From Prinsepia uniflora (Eukaryota; Streptophyta; Magnoliopsida; Rosales; Rosaceae), in assembly GCA_032719365.1 (NCBI GenBank), contig CM064873.1, positions 6,110,501 through 6,174,500 on the forward strand: 64,000 bases of DNA, read 5' to 3'. A program made the position numbers and the translations under genes. The notes under the pieces were generated by a model. That model was not told where the DNA came from and searched no databases. It was given only the letters and a program-made list of their open reading frames with translations. Numbering within the stretch: position 1 is the stretch's first letter; each line of letters starts with the position of its first letter. Positions 24,790 to 35,108 of this stretch are shown one piece after another.

Positions 24790-25242
24790 GATGTGTGATG
24801 GATACAGGTTTTGGGCAGTGGCCCGTGTACTTGGTTTCTTTATGATTTGGGCTGAGTCTCGCATGGATTTGGGCAGTGGCCCGTATAATTGGTTCTTTCA
24901 TTATGGTTTTGGGCTTAGTTCCCACACGTGGTTCATTTGGTTAAATGGTTTTCGAATTCATGCAGGCTTTTTAGTGAAGGGTACAAATGTCTTCTTATAA
25001 AATGTTTTTATAAACTCTTGTTTTGTCCACTCATAACTTTTAATGTTTTGACTGCCCTTCAGGTTGACAGCGCATGTGGACTGTAGCAGAGACCGAGATA
25101 TCACATACTTCCTCTGGATCCTGGCGTACTCTGATAGCCCGAGAGGGCAAAGGTCGGAAATATCCCTTGTCTGACACTTCGTGTTAGACGGGAGCAGGGT
25201 CATCCCGCGTTAATCCCGGGGGGATTGGGATGGGTTTTGTTA
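24790..25242 (+). repeat. Solo LTR, segment 3 of 3
   Basis: The 3' part of the interrupted solo LTR. It includes TTGTCCACTCAT, the CCCTTCAG candidate acceptor ending at 25062, and an end of GGGTTTTGTTA. Three C-to-T differences from the family end change the terminal CA to TA. Confidence 0.85.
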
Positions 25243-26083
25243 GATAAGCATAGTAAGTCATACATCACAATCATATACCACAAATAATAGATAGAAAGAT
25301 ATGCATGTTCAACAAGTATCAAGTATGTAAATATCGTAAAATGTACGAGTATAAATAGTATAAAATCAGTTTTAGGGAAAAGGGTCCACTCACTAACTAT
25401 ACGGGGAGTCGAAATCACCCGACGTTTCAAACCACATACATCCAAATCAGTCACAAATCCTAAATAAATCCAACCATAAGGTTACTTTTGAAATCAAAGT
25501 AAAACTGTAAGAAATCTCACTTAAATCGATTCAAACGATGTTAAAACGGCTTAAAACAGACTTAAAATACGCTTAAACGGCTCAAAAAACGTCCCAAAAT
25601 AAGCACGCGCACAATCTGAAATATTTCCTTAGAATATTCCCTGGAATATCTCTCAGAATTAACGTCCCAAAATAATCGTTAGTTGACCGTTAGACTTAAC
25701 GGTTGACTAACGTGGACTTAATGGCGTTGATCGTTGATTAGTCATCACCGGAGATGGCGGCCGGACCGTCACCAGAGCTACTGACCTCCTTTCTGGAAAT
25801 TTTCGTCGGAAAAATCAATTTTCCGGCGAGGCCTAAATCACTCAAATCTGGTTCAAATTTTACATGCAATATATGAAACGAGTTCTACTCTTCACGAGGA
25901 TCACAAAAACATGGGTTTCAAGTTTAAATACTACCTGCAGAAGTTGGAAGAAGGCTGGAATGTCTTGGTTTCCTACAACGTCTACCGCCGTCTTGCCTCC
26001 CACCAACCACCCACACAAACGAATCAAAAAATCATTCTAATACCAACTAACAAAATTAATGAAGCTCAAGAGATCATCCTTAC
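25243..26083. other. Host repeat segment, right part
   Basis: The first five bases are the right GATAA duplication; the rest continues the sequence interrupted at 3345. It contains GGTCCACTCACTAAC, which reads as GTGAGTGGACC on minus like the LTRs, followed by AT-rich and Cys-poor non-coding sequence. It is probably an old minus-strand LTR of a more distant family. It ends at CTTAC next to a plus-strand LTR. Confidence 0.5.
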
Positions 26084-26604
26084 TGTGACGACCCGTCCCG
26101 AATTAATGGGATTAATTAAGGATTAATTACGGATTAGCGAGACTAATCAGAGATTAGACGAGGATTAGCGGACGTTCGGGCGAAATGATGATTTTTCCCC
26201 TAGAATGGGAAACTGTTGACTTTTCATTCGGACGGTCAAACGGACTTTGACCGATGACCTTGACGTGGTTCGTGACGTCACGAGTTCATAGACAGGTGGC
26301 AAGCTCGATTCCGACGCCCGAGGAGGAAGTTATGACGTTCGGAAGTTTAGGGGGATTTTGGTAATTTTGGGAAAAGGGGTCAAAAGTTGACTTTTTGACC
26401 GGAAGGTACGATGGTCGAGGGCCGAGCACTGTTACGTAGATCGAGACGATACAAATCCGTAGATAGGTGGCACGTCGAATTCGGACGTTCGACGACGAAG
26501 TTACGGTTCACGGAAGTTCCGGGGAACTATTTACGGCGACACGTTTTACGAGAAAAAAAGGAAGTTTTGTCTTTTGTGGGCCCAGTTACTTTTCAGCAAC
26601 CAAT

Positions 26605-26630
26605 GGATGAGTGACAAGTGTCACCCATCC
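26605..26630. promoter_or_regulatory. 26-bp palindrome, LTR copy with one mismatch
   Basis: GGATGAGTGACA, AG, TGTCACCCATCC, about 520 bp from the LTR start. It is embedded in sequence otherwise diverged from LARD1, so the block stands out as conserved. Confidence 0.6.
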
Positions 26631-27796
26631 ACTGGCTACCATTTCCCATTCATGCATCTCCCATTCATCCACATCGATCATTTTCTTCATTTCCTCCAAA
26701 CAAAACCGACCACCATTTCAGTCCAACCCAAACCCTTTACCCTATAACGCATTTGTGAGAGACCAGAGTGTTAGAGGAGGACCTGTGGATGGTGGTGGCC
26801 GGCTGGAAGCTACGCCGCCGTGGACGGCGGCCTTGAACCCGAGAAGTGCACGGTTAGGCCCAATTTTCCCATATTTTCGATTCTTGCTTTATGGCCGGTT
26901 TTGGGTGATTAGGTTGAGGTTATTAGGTTGCTAGGGGGTTGTTAAGAAGCTTTTAAGTGCGGTTCACGGCGGAGGAGGCCTAGAAGGTGGCCGAGAAAAT
27001 ATGGGCCGTGAGGCCCTATGTTCATGGGTAGGTTTTGAACGGTTTGGATTAATTTGGTTAATTGGAATGGGTAGAAAACATTAAAATAGGATTTTTAGAA
27101 TTGAAATGAGACAAAACGGACGAAAAATAAGGGAGAAGGAGGCCTGGACCGGTCACGCCGGTCCAATTGCAGGAAACGGACCGGACCGGCTGGTCTGAAC
27201 CGGCCGTCGCAGGGAAGAAGATGCACTGTGCAGTGGCGCGTGAGGCCCACGCGCAGTGCAATCCGAGGGCGGGTACATGCGCGTGAGGAAGAATTTGAGG
27301 GTGGTTTCAACATGTGAAATCATCTATTCGATGTAACGAACATTTTGGGACTGGTTTCGTGTCAATCGAACATCGTTTCGATATAGTTTGGGACGTCCGA
27401 AGGTTTAAGTTCGGGTTTAAAAATAGTTAGAAAATCCAAAAAATTACAGGACTTTAGTGAGGGGTTATTTAAGTAGTTAGTAACCCTCTAAATTAATTTG
27501 GACAGGTTCGGGAATCCCGGAGGCGACGGTTAGCCCGGGAGACGCTTATGGCATGCGTATCGAGGCGCGACTTCGGACGGTCTATGAGTGGACCCTTCTT
27601 TCGAAATTGATGCATGCATAAATGTTTTATAATTGTTTTAATGTATGTTTTGTGATGCCATGAGTGCATTTGTTTGTGGTAGCCTAGGATTTACGTATTT
27701 GCACGTATTTCGAGATTTATGGTTTTATACGATGCATATACGTTCTAGGTTTTCAACGAGGATTTAAGAAATGGATTTCGGATTTAGAAATATGAA

Positions 27797-28267
27797 ATCG
27801 GGCACGAGAACCATTTGATTTACGAACTCTCGGACTTGGAGTCCATTTGATTTGACGAGGAATCGGACCTAGAGTCCATTTGAGTTATACGATCGGACCG
27901 AGGGTCCATTTGATTTACAATTCGGGTTTGAGGCCCAGTTACTGGTACTATCGGGCTTGATGCCTCGTTGATTTATGATATCGGGCCCGAGACCCATTTG
28001 GTTAAGATATCGGGCTTAAGGCCCCGTTGGTTGTGAAATCGGACGTGAGGTCCCATTGAGTTATGGTTTCGAGCTTAGGGCCCAGTTAGTCGTGGTATCG
28101 GGCTTGAGACCCTGTTGCTTGTGAAATCGGGCTTGAGTCCCAGTTCAGTTTATGTAATGAGAATTCGAGCATGAGACCCAGTTGAACTGTGGATTTAGGC
28201 CGAGGCCTGTGAAGTGATTTGAATCGGATTCGAGGAATCCTATTGAGATGAATCGGGTTTGAAACCC
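27797..28267 (+). repeat. Array of about sixteen short hairpin units with matching arm changes
   Basis: Units of roughly 25-30 bp share TCGG...CAGTT flanks and contain a 4-6 bp inverted repeat around a 3-5 base loop. Examples: GGAC-TTGGA-GTCC (27832-27844), GGAC-CGAGG-GTCC (27895-27907), GGATT-CGAGG-AATCC (28226-28240), GGGTT-TGA-AACCC (28255-28267), and GGGC-TTAAG-GCCC near 28011. When the left arm changes, the right arm usually changes to match. A minority are imperfect. Confidence 0.7.
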
Positions 28268-28948
28268 AGTTGAAATGAGTTTTGAGAAAGAAAGTATTTG
28301 AGAAAGAAAGAAAGTGATTTGAAATGAATGAACCCTCCATATTGATTATATGGTCTCCTCCAGCGTCGACTTGGAGAGTCACGATCCACATACCAGAGTG
28401 GGTATCCCCATTGGGATCCCGTTCTAGGAGTGGTGGTTACTTATGTTGTGGTTCCGGACCAGATTCCGGAGAGATGAGGGGACTAGATCCAGAGAGAGAG
28501 CTCGGACTAGATCCAGTGATTGAGCCTCCCAGATGGAGATTCCTGGGAGAAGACTCGGAGTGAGACCCCAAGTAGTGTGCACACTAGATAGAGATGATTG
28601 ACATCGTGACTATATCAGGGATGTGTTCCCTAGGGGCTGTGTGCCCCGAGTTGGGATCTTCTCAGAAGTGCCTCGGATGGGTTATACGTATGTCGATACG
28701 TATGAGGTTTTACAGAAAGTGATTTGGGGGACGGAGACCCCGTGTTCCGTATTTTATGGTTTAGAAAGTGATTTGGGGCAGAGACCCCGTATTCGATGTT
28801 TTAAGAATGGTTTTGGGCTGAGACCCACGTGATGTGAATTGGGCTGAGTCCCTATTGATTTGACCTACGGGTTTTGGATTGTGATTTCGGGTCGAGGACC
28901 CAAATGGATTTATGGTTCATGACGGTTTATGGCAACCGGCAAACCTAT

Positions 28949-28960
28949 GCTATGATACCA
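28949..28960 (-). other. Variant primer binding site
   Basis: On minus TGGTATCATAGC, differing from TGGTATCAGAGC by one base, sits two bases from the LTR at 28963. The internal region that should follow to the left is missing. Confidence 0.65.
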
Positions 28961-28962
28961 AT

Positions 28963-31690
28963 TTTCAGGACCCGTCCCAAATATCACCTCGATACCCGGG
29001 ACAAACCCTGCTCCCGTCTGACAATCACACTTAAAGTACCAAAATAACCTCGACACAACCATAAGCATAACTATCAGACAATGGAGAAATATAATACAAC
29101 CGTAATTCAGAGCATAGTTATACAAAACAGGCACAAAATCCTACTAGGCTAATCTCGCAACGGAAGAACATTGTAAGCTCTATGCCTCGGTCCCTGCCTC
29201 AACGTTCACCCCAGCGCTATCACCACGACCTGGAGGGTAAGTTAAAACCAAAAAGTGTGAGTGGACTAAAGCAATAAAAGGTTTAAAACACGATTTAAGA
29301 ATAAAACAGTTGACAGAAAAGAATAAGGTTTTTCCCTCCGTTTTAAAAATATGCATGCCTAACTCAGTATTAGAAAACCACGATATAAAACAGTATGATA
29401 AATATGCCAAGATCATATCATAAAACCAAATCCGCAAATATCAAAGTCCGATCAAACCTGCTGGGTCTATCTAAGTCTTTAAACTCAACCAGGCCTCAAA
29501 TGTAATCCGAGTCTTTAAACTCCCGAGTCTTTAAACTCAATAGGCCTACGGGGGTAATATCGTAAATATCCAAGTCTTTAAACTCCCGAGTCTTTAAACT
29601 CAATCCGGGCCCGACCCCGTCAATCAGAATCCGGGTCTTTAAACCCAATATCCAGATCCAGCAAATCCAATCCAAACCAATAAGAAAATCAATTCTAAAT
29701 CCATCTCCAAACCCGAATCCGAAATCCCCGGTTCGAAGCCCTTCCAGCGTTCAGAACCGTCATTCCGAACCCAAATCCGGAATTCCACTTTTTAAACCTA
29801 AAGCCGTGATTACCAAAAATCATATTTCATAATCCATGTATATCCATCAGAAAGCAATTATAATTTGAAATCCCAAAGTATAGCATCAAAAATCAGAAAT
29901 CCCGTTTTTCTCGAAAAACGTGCAAAACCCGAAAATATCTCGAAAAACGTGCAAGCATAGTAATCACATATAATCCTCATCAACAAGCATTTAAAACATA
30001 CTTTAAACCATAAAACATAATTAAAACTAGCTAGGCATGCTCATGAGAAAGGAAAGAGTCCACTCACGAATCCGAAAGTATCAATCGCGCTCCGTGCGCT
30101 CCTCGACCATCTCAAGCGTCTCCCGCCCTGTCAATAGGCACCAAATAGGGTCACAATTACGTCAATTACGCTAACCCTAATTTCCCCAAATTTTCGGGAA
30201 TTTATACGTAAATTAAACTTAGACCCTAAACCGTCCGGATTCCCGAACTATCCCGTAACATCGTCCGATTAACCCGAAAATTACACCAATGGATTCCTTA
30301 TTACATTTAGAACAAAACCCATGTTGGAAAATTGTTCAGAATCATCCCCACGCGCCCCCACGCGCCGCCCAAAGGGGCTGCGCGTGGGCCTCACACGCCT
30401 GCTACAGTGCATCTTCAACCTCGAGTCACCCGGTTCAACTGTGTTGAACCGGCGTGACCGGTTCTCCTCCGTTCCTCCACCATTCTTCTCCATTTCAATT
30501 CCATTTACTTCGTCCAATTCCTAGCAATCAAACCCAGTCCTAAAATCCAGAAATCACGGCCTAAAACCCCTCGTCTTCATCCTCGAAAAACACTGCCCGT
30601 GAGCCCTGTTTTGGCCGCCGGCCACCCAGGTCCTCCCCCGTCACGGCACCACACTCAGACGACTCCTGGGACCTTCAGGAGTCTCACCCAACTCACAGCA
30701 TCCCTCGACTCTAGCCCAAATTCCACGATTATTAAAAACAATAACACGGGAAAACAGGGGATTCTAACCATACCTTCGATTCTTCCTCCGCCGTCTGCAC
30801 CGCCGTGAGCTACGGTGCTCACTGAGTCCCCTGCAGTCGTCTTAGCTTGCTATTGGTTTGGTTTGCACCACAACACGGCAGAACCACCACCACAGTCCCA
30901 CAGATCCTCCGTTTTCTCTGAAAACTCAGCCTCACCACCGCCGTGTTCCTTGCACGATTTCAACTCCAAAACCCGACCACAGTCTCTCTTCTTCTCTCTG
31001 TCACTCTCACAATTCACAGAACTCTCACCCACGCACAGAATCGATCATCACAATTCCTTTCCCTGTTTTCTGTTCTCCCAAGCCAAATGCACGGTTCAAA
31101 ATCGATCAATATGTGGCCGTGTGTATAATTAACACCCTAGAAGCCTCTAGTGCTATCCCACGTGTCCCCTTTTCCCTGGTCATCAGCAAAAAATATCCAA
31201 GCCCACTCAGCCATTTGGGTTTATCTGATTGGCCTTAAAGGAAAAATACCAAATTGCCCCTAAGTGTACAAATTACCATTTTGCCCTTCAACTTCCCAGA
31301 CACGTAACTATTCCGTTCGACGTCCGATGACAGCGTGCCGTCTGTCGTTGTAATCAGGATGTCGAGACCTATCTAACGGTCCTCGGTCTACGTGAAAATC
31401 ACAAGTCCACTAAAAGGTCAACATTTTCCTCGATTAGTCAAAATTACGATAACGCCCTCAATCTTTCGAACGTCATAACTTTTTCTCCGATTGTCCAAAT
31501 CGGACATGCCACCTGTCTACGGACTCGTGACGCCCTAAACTACGTCACAGTCAATGGTCAACACTCATCCAACCTGTAAATCAAAAAGTCAACTTTTGAC
31601 ACACTATTCACAAGGGCAAAATCGTCCTTTTATACAAATCTTTTATAAAATTACATTTATACCCTTCCTGAAGGTACGGGTTGTTTCACA
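28963..31690 (-). repeat. LTR, minus orientation, with primer site but no interior
   Basis: Left end TTTCAGGACCCGTCCC (family TGTCAGGACCC with one change) and right end GGTTGTTTCACA. It carries GTGAGTGGAC (29258-29267), arrays of GAGT...ACTC units, and a segment around 30340-30450 shared with 50270-50400 and 53230-53350. The primer site shows it was a 5' LTR of a minus-strand element whose body is deleted. Frames such as 30858-31238 are low-complexity and not genes. Confidence 0.82.
29455..29650 (-). repeat. Array of GAGT...ACTC and GGGT...ACCC hairpin units
   Basis: Several copies of GAGT-CTTTAA-ACTC (for example 29509-29522) stand next to GGGT-CTTTAA-ACCC (29633-29646). The loop is constant while both arms change together. 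Confidence 0.75.
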
Positions 31691-32363
31691 ATCCGTGACC
31701 CACCAAGTCATGGATATTTAAATAGGGATAAAACGGTAATTTCCAATATCTGATTCATATTTTTGGTACGAAATCTATCATAAGAGCCGCTTGATGTGAG
31801 GGTTCGCAATGAGGAAGGAGTCATGAGTTGAACTTGAAGAATGAACTAGAAAGAGGTGCCACATGAGTCTAGGAGGAAAGAGGCGCCACGTGAATCCAGA
31901 AGGTAGGAGGCACTACGTGAACTGTGAAGAAGATGAAGAATGGAGAGATGAACTAAGTGTGGGAGGTAGAAGGTGTCGCATGTGTCGAACTCGAAGAATG
32001 AAGATTGAGAGTTTGAGAGTTGAGTCAAAGATTGAAGATAACATTCTAGGGTTTTAGCCAAAATGACGCTGTTTTGGCAAGAAAAATAGGCTTTGAGTCA
32101 GCTAGTTTGGTCTAGTTCTGTCATTCTGAAAACTAGAATTGAATCGGTTTAGGTTCGATTTTATTCGATTTTTTCCTTAGTTTAGCTTTTTCGGTACAGT
32201 TTCGATCAGATGCAATTTTTCAATCGACTTTTCGAAACAATTAACAACCCTAATTTGTGGCTATGATAAGATCTTATAAGTTATGAAGACTTGATTATAT
32301 ATGCATCTTGGGAATTTGTTTATGAACTGCCTAAATCATTATTCACTGGATACTTGGTGAACT
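31691..32363. other. Unassigned sequence left of the tandem repeat
   Basis: Includes an imperfectly repeated purine-rich stretch (31800-31990, variants of GAAGAATGAACTAG and GGAGGCNCCACGTGAA). Its tail resembles 35690-35850. I see no gene. Confidence 0.4.
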
Positions 32364-32892
32364 CCTTATTCACGAGATACTTGGTGAACTTAACCATATC
32401 TTGTAACTCTAACATCGACATATAGTCCCAACTGCACCAAGCATACCGGGTTAGTGAGCCACCCTCATATGTCTACCCTTTGTTTAACTTCATAAATCAT
32501 TATATGATTATTTGACCATCTCTACCAATTAAGTAAAACTGTTCTCCTCCCTTCATATAAAATTCGACCTTATTCACGGGATACCTGGTGAACTTAACCA
32601 TCTCTTGTCACTCTAACATCGACATATAGTCCCAACTGCACCAATCATACCGGGTTAGTGAGCCACCCTCATATGTCTACCCTTTGTTTTACTTCATAAA
32701 TCATTATATGGTTATTTGACCATCTCTACCAATTAAGTAAAACTGTTCTCCTCCCTTCATATAAAATTAGACCTTATTCACGGGATACTTGATGAACTTA
32801 ACCATCTCTTGTAACTCTAGCATCGACATGTAGTCTCAACTGTACCAATCATACCAGGTTAGTGAGCCACCCTCGTATGTCCACTCTTCGTT
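32364..32892. repeat. 204-bp tandem repeat, about 2.6 copies
   Basis: Copies start at 32364, 32568 and 32772 at CCTTATTCACG and share GGTTAGTGAGCCACCCTC and AAGTAAAACTGTTCTCC. The first two are nearly identical; the third is more diverged and stops after about 120 bp. It does not resemble the LTR families. Confidence 0.85.
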
Positions 32893-33190
32893 TTTCTTTA
32901 CGATCACTCCATCGTGATGTAACCCAATCGATACAACATCATCACAATCACCTAAACCACATAACCAAAAGCAACACATTAGAAACTCACATACTAAACC
33001 AAAACCCTAAAAATCCAAATGGAAAGCCAAATTAAACCAAATCATACTCAAACCTATGACACTAAATCATGACCCAAACCCATGACCTTATACATTTACC
33101 CGTTACATTACCCAATTCACAACCAACAATCACTTATATAAAAACCCAAAACTCTAAACCAAACTCTAAGTCAATTTCACCCCTATTCAA

Positions 33191-33290
33191 AAACCCAAAA
33201 CTGGCAACCAATTTAACCCATATTCAAAAACATGATTCATAAACTCAAAATTGGCAACCAACTTTACCCATATTCAGAAACATGTCCACA
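33191..33290. repeat. 50-bp direct duplication
   Basis: Two units beginning AAACCCAAAACTGGCAACC (33191) and AAACTCAAAATTGGCAACC (33241), each followed by CCCATATTCA and AAACATG. Confidence 0.65.
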
Positions 33291-33398
33291 CCACTAACCA
33301 TGACTACCCAATACCCCCACTAATATTTTCCTTATTATTCAATTCAATTACACAAATTCACAACAAAGTGCTCACTATTTAAATATCAGTAAACATTA

Positions 33399-33590
33399 TC
33401 AACCACCATTCATTTCAATAAACAGTGCAAATATTCAATTTCAAAACTTTCCTTATTATCAACAAACAATTTCAATAAACAATGACAATTTTTAAATCCA
33501 AAACATTTCTCGGGATCAACAAACAACTTTACCAAACAATTCAAATCTCCAATTTAAAAACCGTTCTCATTATCAACAAACACTCATATA
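33399..33590. repeat. 57-60 bp degenerate tandem repeat, three copies plus a partial
   Basis: Units begin TCAAC at 33399, 33459, 33516 and 33573, with shared ATTTCAATAAACA and AATTTAAAA-type blocks. AT-rich and non-coding. Confidence 0.65.
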
Positions 33591-34328
33591 TTAATTAGCA
33601 AATAAAAATACATTACAAAATTCCAAAATTTCAAACTTATTATAATCGAGTTGTATTCTACCAAGTTGTATTTAAGGTTGCCTCCACGTCCAATTACAAC
33701 CCTTGAAGACCCCAAACTTCTTGCTTTTGTCTTCAACATTTCCCAATTCTCTACAAAATCCAAGCAAACCGATTTTCCCCTAATCGATTTTGCAATGCTC
33801 CCCAATTCTACCTCTCACACTCACTTTTCACGTCCACAAGTTAAAGATACCAATATTTGAATCCCATTATTATGAGACTCGGAACCAAATCCAACAAAAT
33901 CCATACTACTCCAAACAACCCTTAAATCTTTTCATGTTAATGGTATGTGCGTAATTTCACATTTATTGTGGGAAGTAATGAAGTATCACAAAAATTATGC
34001 CGATTGCAAAAATGCTGCGAAACAAGAGACTCAAACTTCTACTCTTGGGCAATGTGACATTACAGGACTTCAAAATCATAGGCAAAGTCTCATGAATTCA
34101 CAAAAGACTTATTATCATTTCAGAAACCTAAGAATTCCATACATTATTAATGACACCAAGGCTAAGAAGCCTTACAAACATGAACAAAATCAAGAGTCCA
34201 CTCTTTGACACATACAAAGTTACGAACACAACACAACACTCAGACTTTGTCCTTCAATCTTATTACTAATTCAAATTCATGACAATTTAACCACTCACAC
34301 TCATGGATGATTTCAATTTCCCAAATCA
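33591..34328. other. Sequence downstream of the heat-shock gene, no gene called
   Basis: AT-rich. It contains short open frames on both strands (33584-33805 minus, 33945-34208 plus) with no recognisable family. It should contain the 3' untranslated region and polyadenylation site of the gene at 34329-34799, but I cannot place the site. Confidence 0.4.
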
Positions 34329-34799
34329 TTAACCAGAGATTTCAATGGATTTGACATCAGACTTCTTCACCTCTGCTTTTGGAACAGTGACACACAGGAC
34401 CCCATTCTCCATGGCTGCCTTGATCTCATTCACCTTTGCATTCTCAGGAAGCTGAAACCTCCTCAAGAACTTGCCGCTGCTGCGCTCCACTCGGTGCCAC
34501 TTGTCATTCTTGTCTTCCTTCTCCACGTTCCTCTCTCCGCTGATCTGAAGCACCCTGTTGTCTTCCACCTCCACCTTCACCTCCTCCTTTTTCAACCCGG
34601 GAATGTCGGCCTTGAACACGTGGGCTTCTGGGGTTTCCTTCCAGTCGATCTTCGTGCTCAGAAAAGCTGAATTTTCCCGGGAAAATTCAGGGAATTGGGA
34701 AAGTGATGAAGAGGAAGGAAAATCCTTGAATGGATCCCACAGGTCGAGGGAGAATGGGTCGAAAATGTTGCTTCGTCGGAAGCTGGGAATGAGAGACAT
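34329..34799 (-). CDS. Class I cytosolic small heat-shock protein, 156 aa
   Basis: An ATP-independent chaperone of the alpha-crystallin/HSP20 family that binds unfolding proteins during heat stress and forms oligomers in the cytosol. The 156-residue product starts MSLIPSFRRSNIFDPFSLD, the class I hallmark. The alpha-crystallin domain spans about residues 50-140: consensus II is HVFKADIPGLKKEEVKVEV (60-78) and consensus I has the P118-x14-GVL135 pattern. The C-terminal I-x-I motif is IEI at 152-154, which docks between dimers. Length is normal for a 17-18 kDa class I member and there is no intron, as usual. An in-frame ATG at 34922 would add 41 residues, but it lies in the TATA box, and family members start at MSLIP. 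A TATA box and heat-shock elements lie upstream. I see no damage, so it is probably functional. Confidence 0.96.
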   Translation of the reverse strand: MSLIPSFRRSNIFDPFSLDLWDPFKDFPSSSSLSQFPEFSRENSAFLSTKIDWKETPEAHVFKADIPGLKKEEVKVEVEDNRVLQISGERNVEKEDKNDKWHRVERSSGKFLRRFQLPENAKVNEIKAAMENGVLCVTVPKAEVKKSDVKSIEISG

Positions 34800-34920
34800 C
34801 GTAAGAAATTTTGGGTTGGCTTGGATGATGAGAAAGATCGGTTTGGATGTCGAATTAGAAAATTTAGTGAATTGCTTGCTGTTTTGCTTGAGTGATAAAA
34901 AAAAGAGAGGATTGGGTGGC

Positions 34921-34928
34921 AATTTATA
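34921..34928 (-). promoter_or_regulatory. TATA box of the heat-shock gene
   Basis: On minus the sequence is TATAAATT, about 120 bp upstream of the chosen start codon. That leaves a leader of roughly 90 bases, typical for plant small heat-shock genes. Confidence 0.75.
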
Positions 34929-34984
34929 GGCAACGAAAGGATTTCTCTAGTAAAGACTGGACCTTGAAAAGAAACGAGTCTAAT

Positions 34985-35016
34985 TTCTTTCGAACATTCT
35001 AGGATTCTCAAGAATC
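34985..35016 (-). promoter_or_regulatory. Heat-shock elements
   Basis: On minus AGAATGTTCGAAAGAA (34985-35000) contains GAA-nn-TTC, the core bound by heat-shock factor trimers, with a further GAA nearby. The adjacent GATTCTCAAGAATC (35003-35016) is a palindrome with TTC and GAA half-sites at wider spacing. They lie about 60 bp upstream of the TATA box. Confidence 0.75.
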
Positions 35017-35085
35017 TGTCCACCGTCTTATTGTAAAAATGGAAATTTAAAATTTATTCTGTACTTTCTAATATTTTTCATAATG

Positions 35086-35108
35086 TTATTATTATTATTA
35101 TTATTATT
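35086..35108. repeat. TTA microsatellite
   Basis: About seven tandem TTA units in AT-rich sequence upstream of the heat-shock promoter. Confidence 0.9.

Larger units (their letters stand above)
3346..25242 (+). mobile_element. Solo LTR (about 3.03 kb) split by two nested LARD elements
   Basis: The LTR is in three pieces: 3346-4880, 14285-15330 and 24790-25242. It starts TGTAACGACCCGTCCTG and ends GGATGGGTTTTGTTA, where relatives have GGTCCTGTCA. Both ends abut GATAA. The first junction joins exactly as in the intact solo LTR near 41471-41490 (GGACAGG...TGGGAGTCCCGGTGA) once LARD1 and one TTGGG are removed. The second joins as in 43120-43170 (ATATATGATGTGTGATG) once LARD2 and one TATAT are removed. 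No internal region remains, as expected after LTR-LTR recombination. Confidence 0.88.
26084..28943 (+). repeat. LTR, plus orientation, 3' end missing
   Basis: Starts TGTGACGACCCGTCCC. It has the W-box/bZIP module, the palindrome (26605-26630), CTATGAGTGGAC (around 27580), ATGCATGCAT and a long hairpin-unit array. It stops inside GACGGTTTATGG...CCGG, well before the normal TGTCA end, and is joined there to the internal side of another element. Confidence 0.85.

Noticed and set aside
29455..29650. Regularly repeated short palindromes resembling a CRISPR array
   Set aside because: Plant nuclear LTR context, irregular spacing, no unique spacers or cas genes.
30858..31238. Pro/Ser/His-rich frame, and similar ones at 50763-51128, 53821-54375 and 55477-55875
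   Set aside because: Low-complexity translation of pyrimidine-rich LTR leader sequence.
26084..31690. Plus LTR and minus LTR as the two LTRs of one element
   Set aside because: They face opposite ways, belong to different subfamilies, and the junction has a primer site on one side only.
31800..32060. Possible gene or SINE-like element in purine-rich repeats
   Set aside because: No polymerase III boxes, tail or flanking duplication that I could identify.
33584..33805. 73-codon minus frame downstream of the heat-shock gene
   Set aside because: No family recognised and no partner exons visible; retained only as unassigned sequence.
33945..34208. 87-codon plus frame near the heat-shock gene
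   Set aside because: No recognisable domain or promoter; AT-rich and composition-driven.
34329..34922. Longer 197-residue version of the heat-shock protein starting at 34922
   Set aside because: The extra 41 residues are unlike the family, the upstream ATG overlaps the TATA box, and MSLIP is the standard class I start.
34558..34929. Plus-strand open frame over the heat-shock gene
   Set aside because: Antisense shadow of the real coding sequence.
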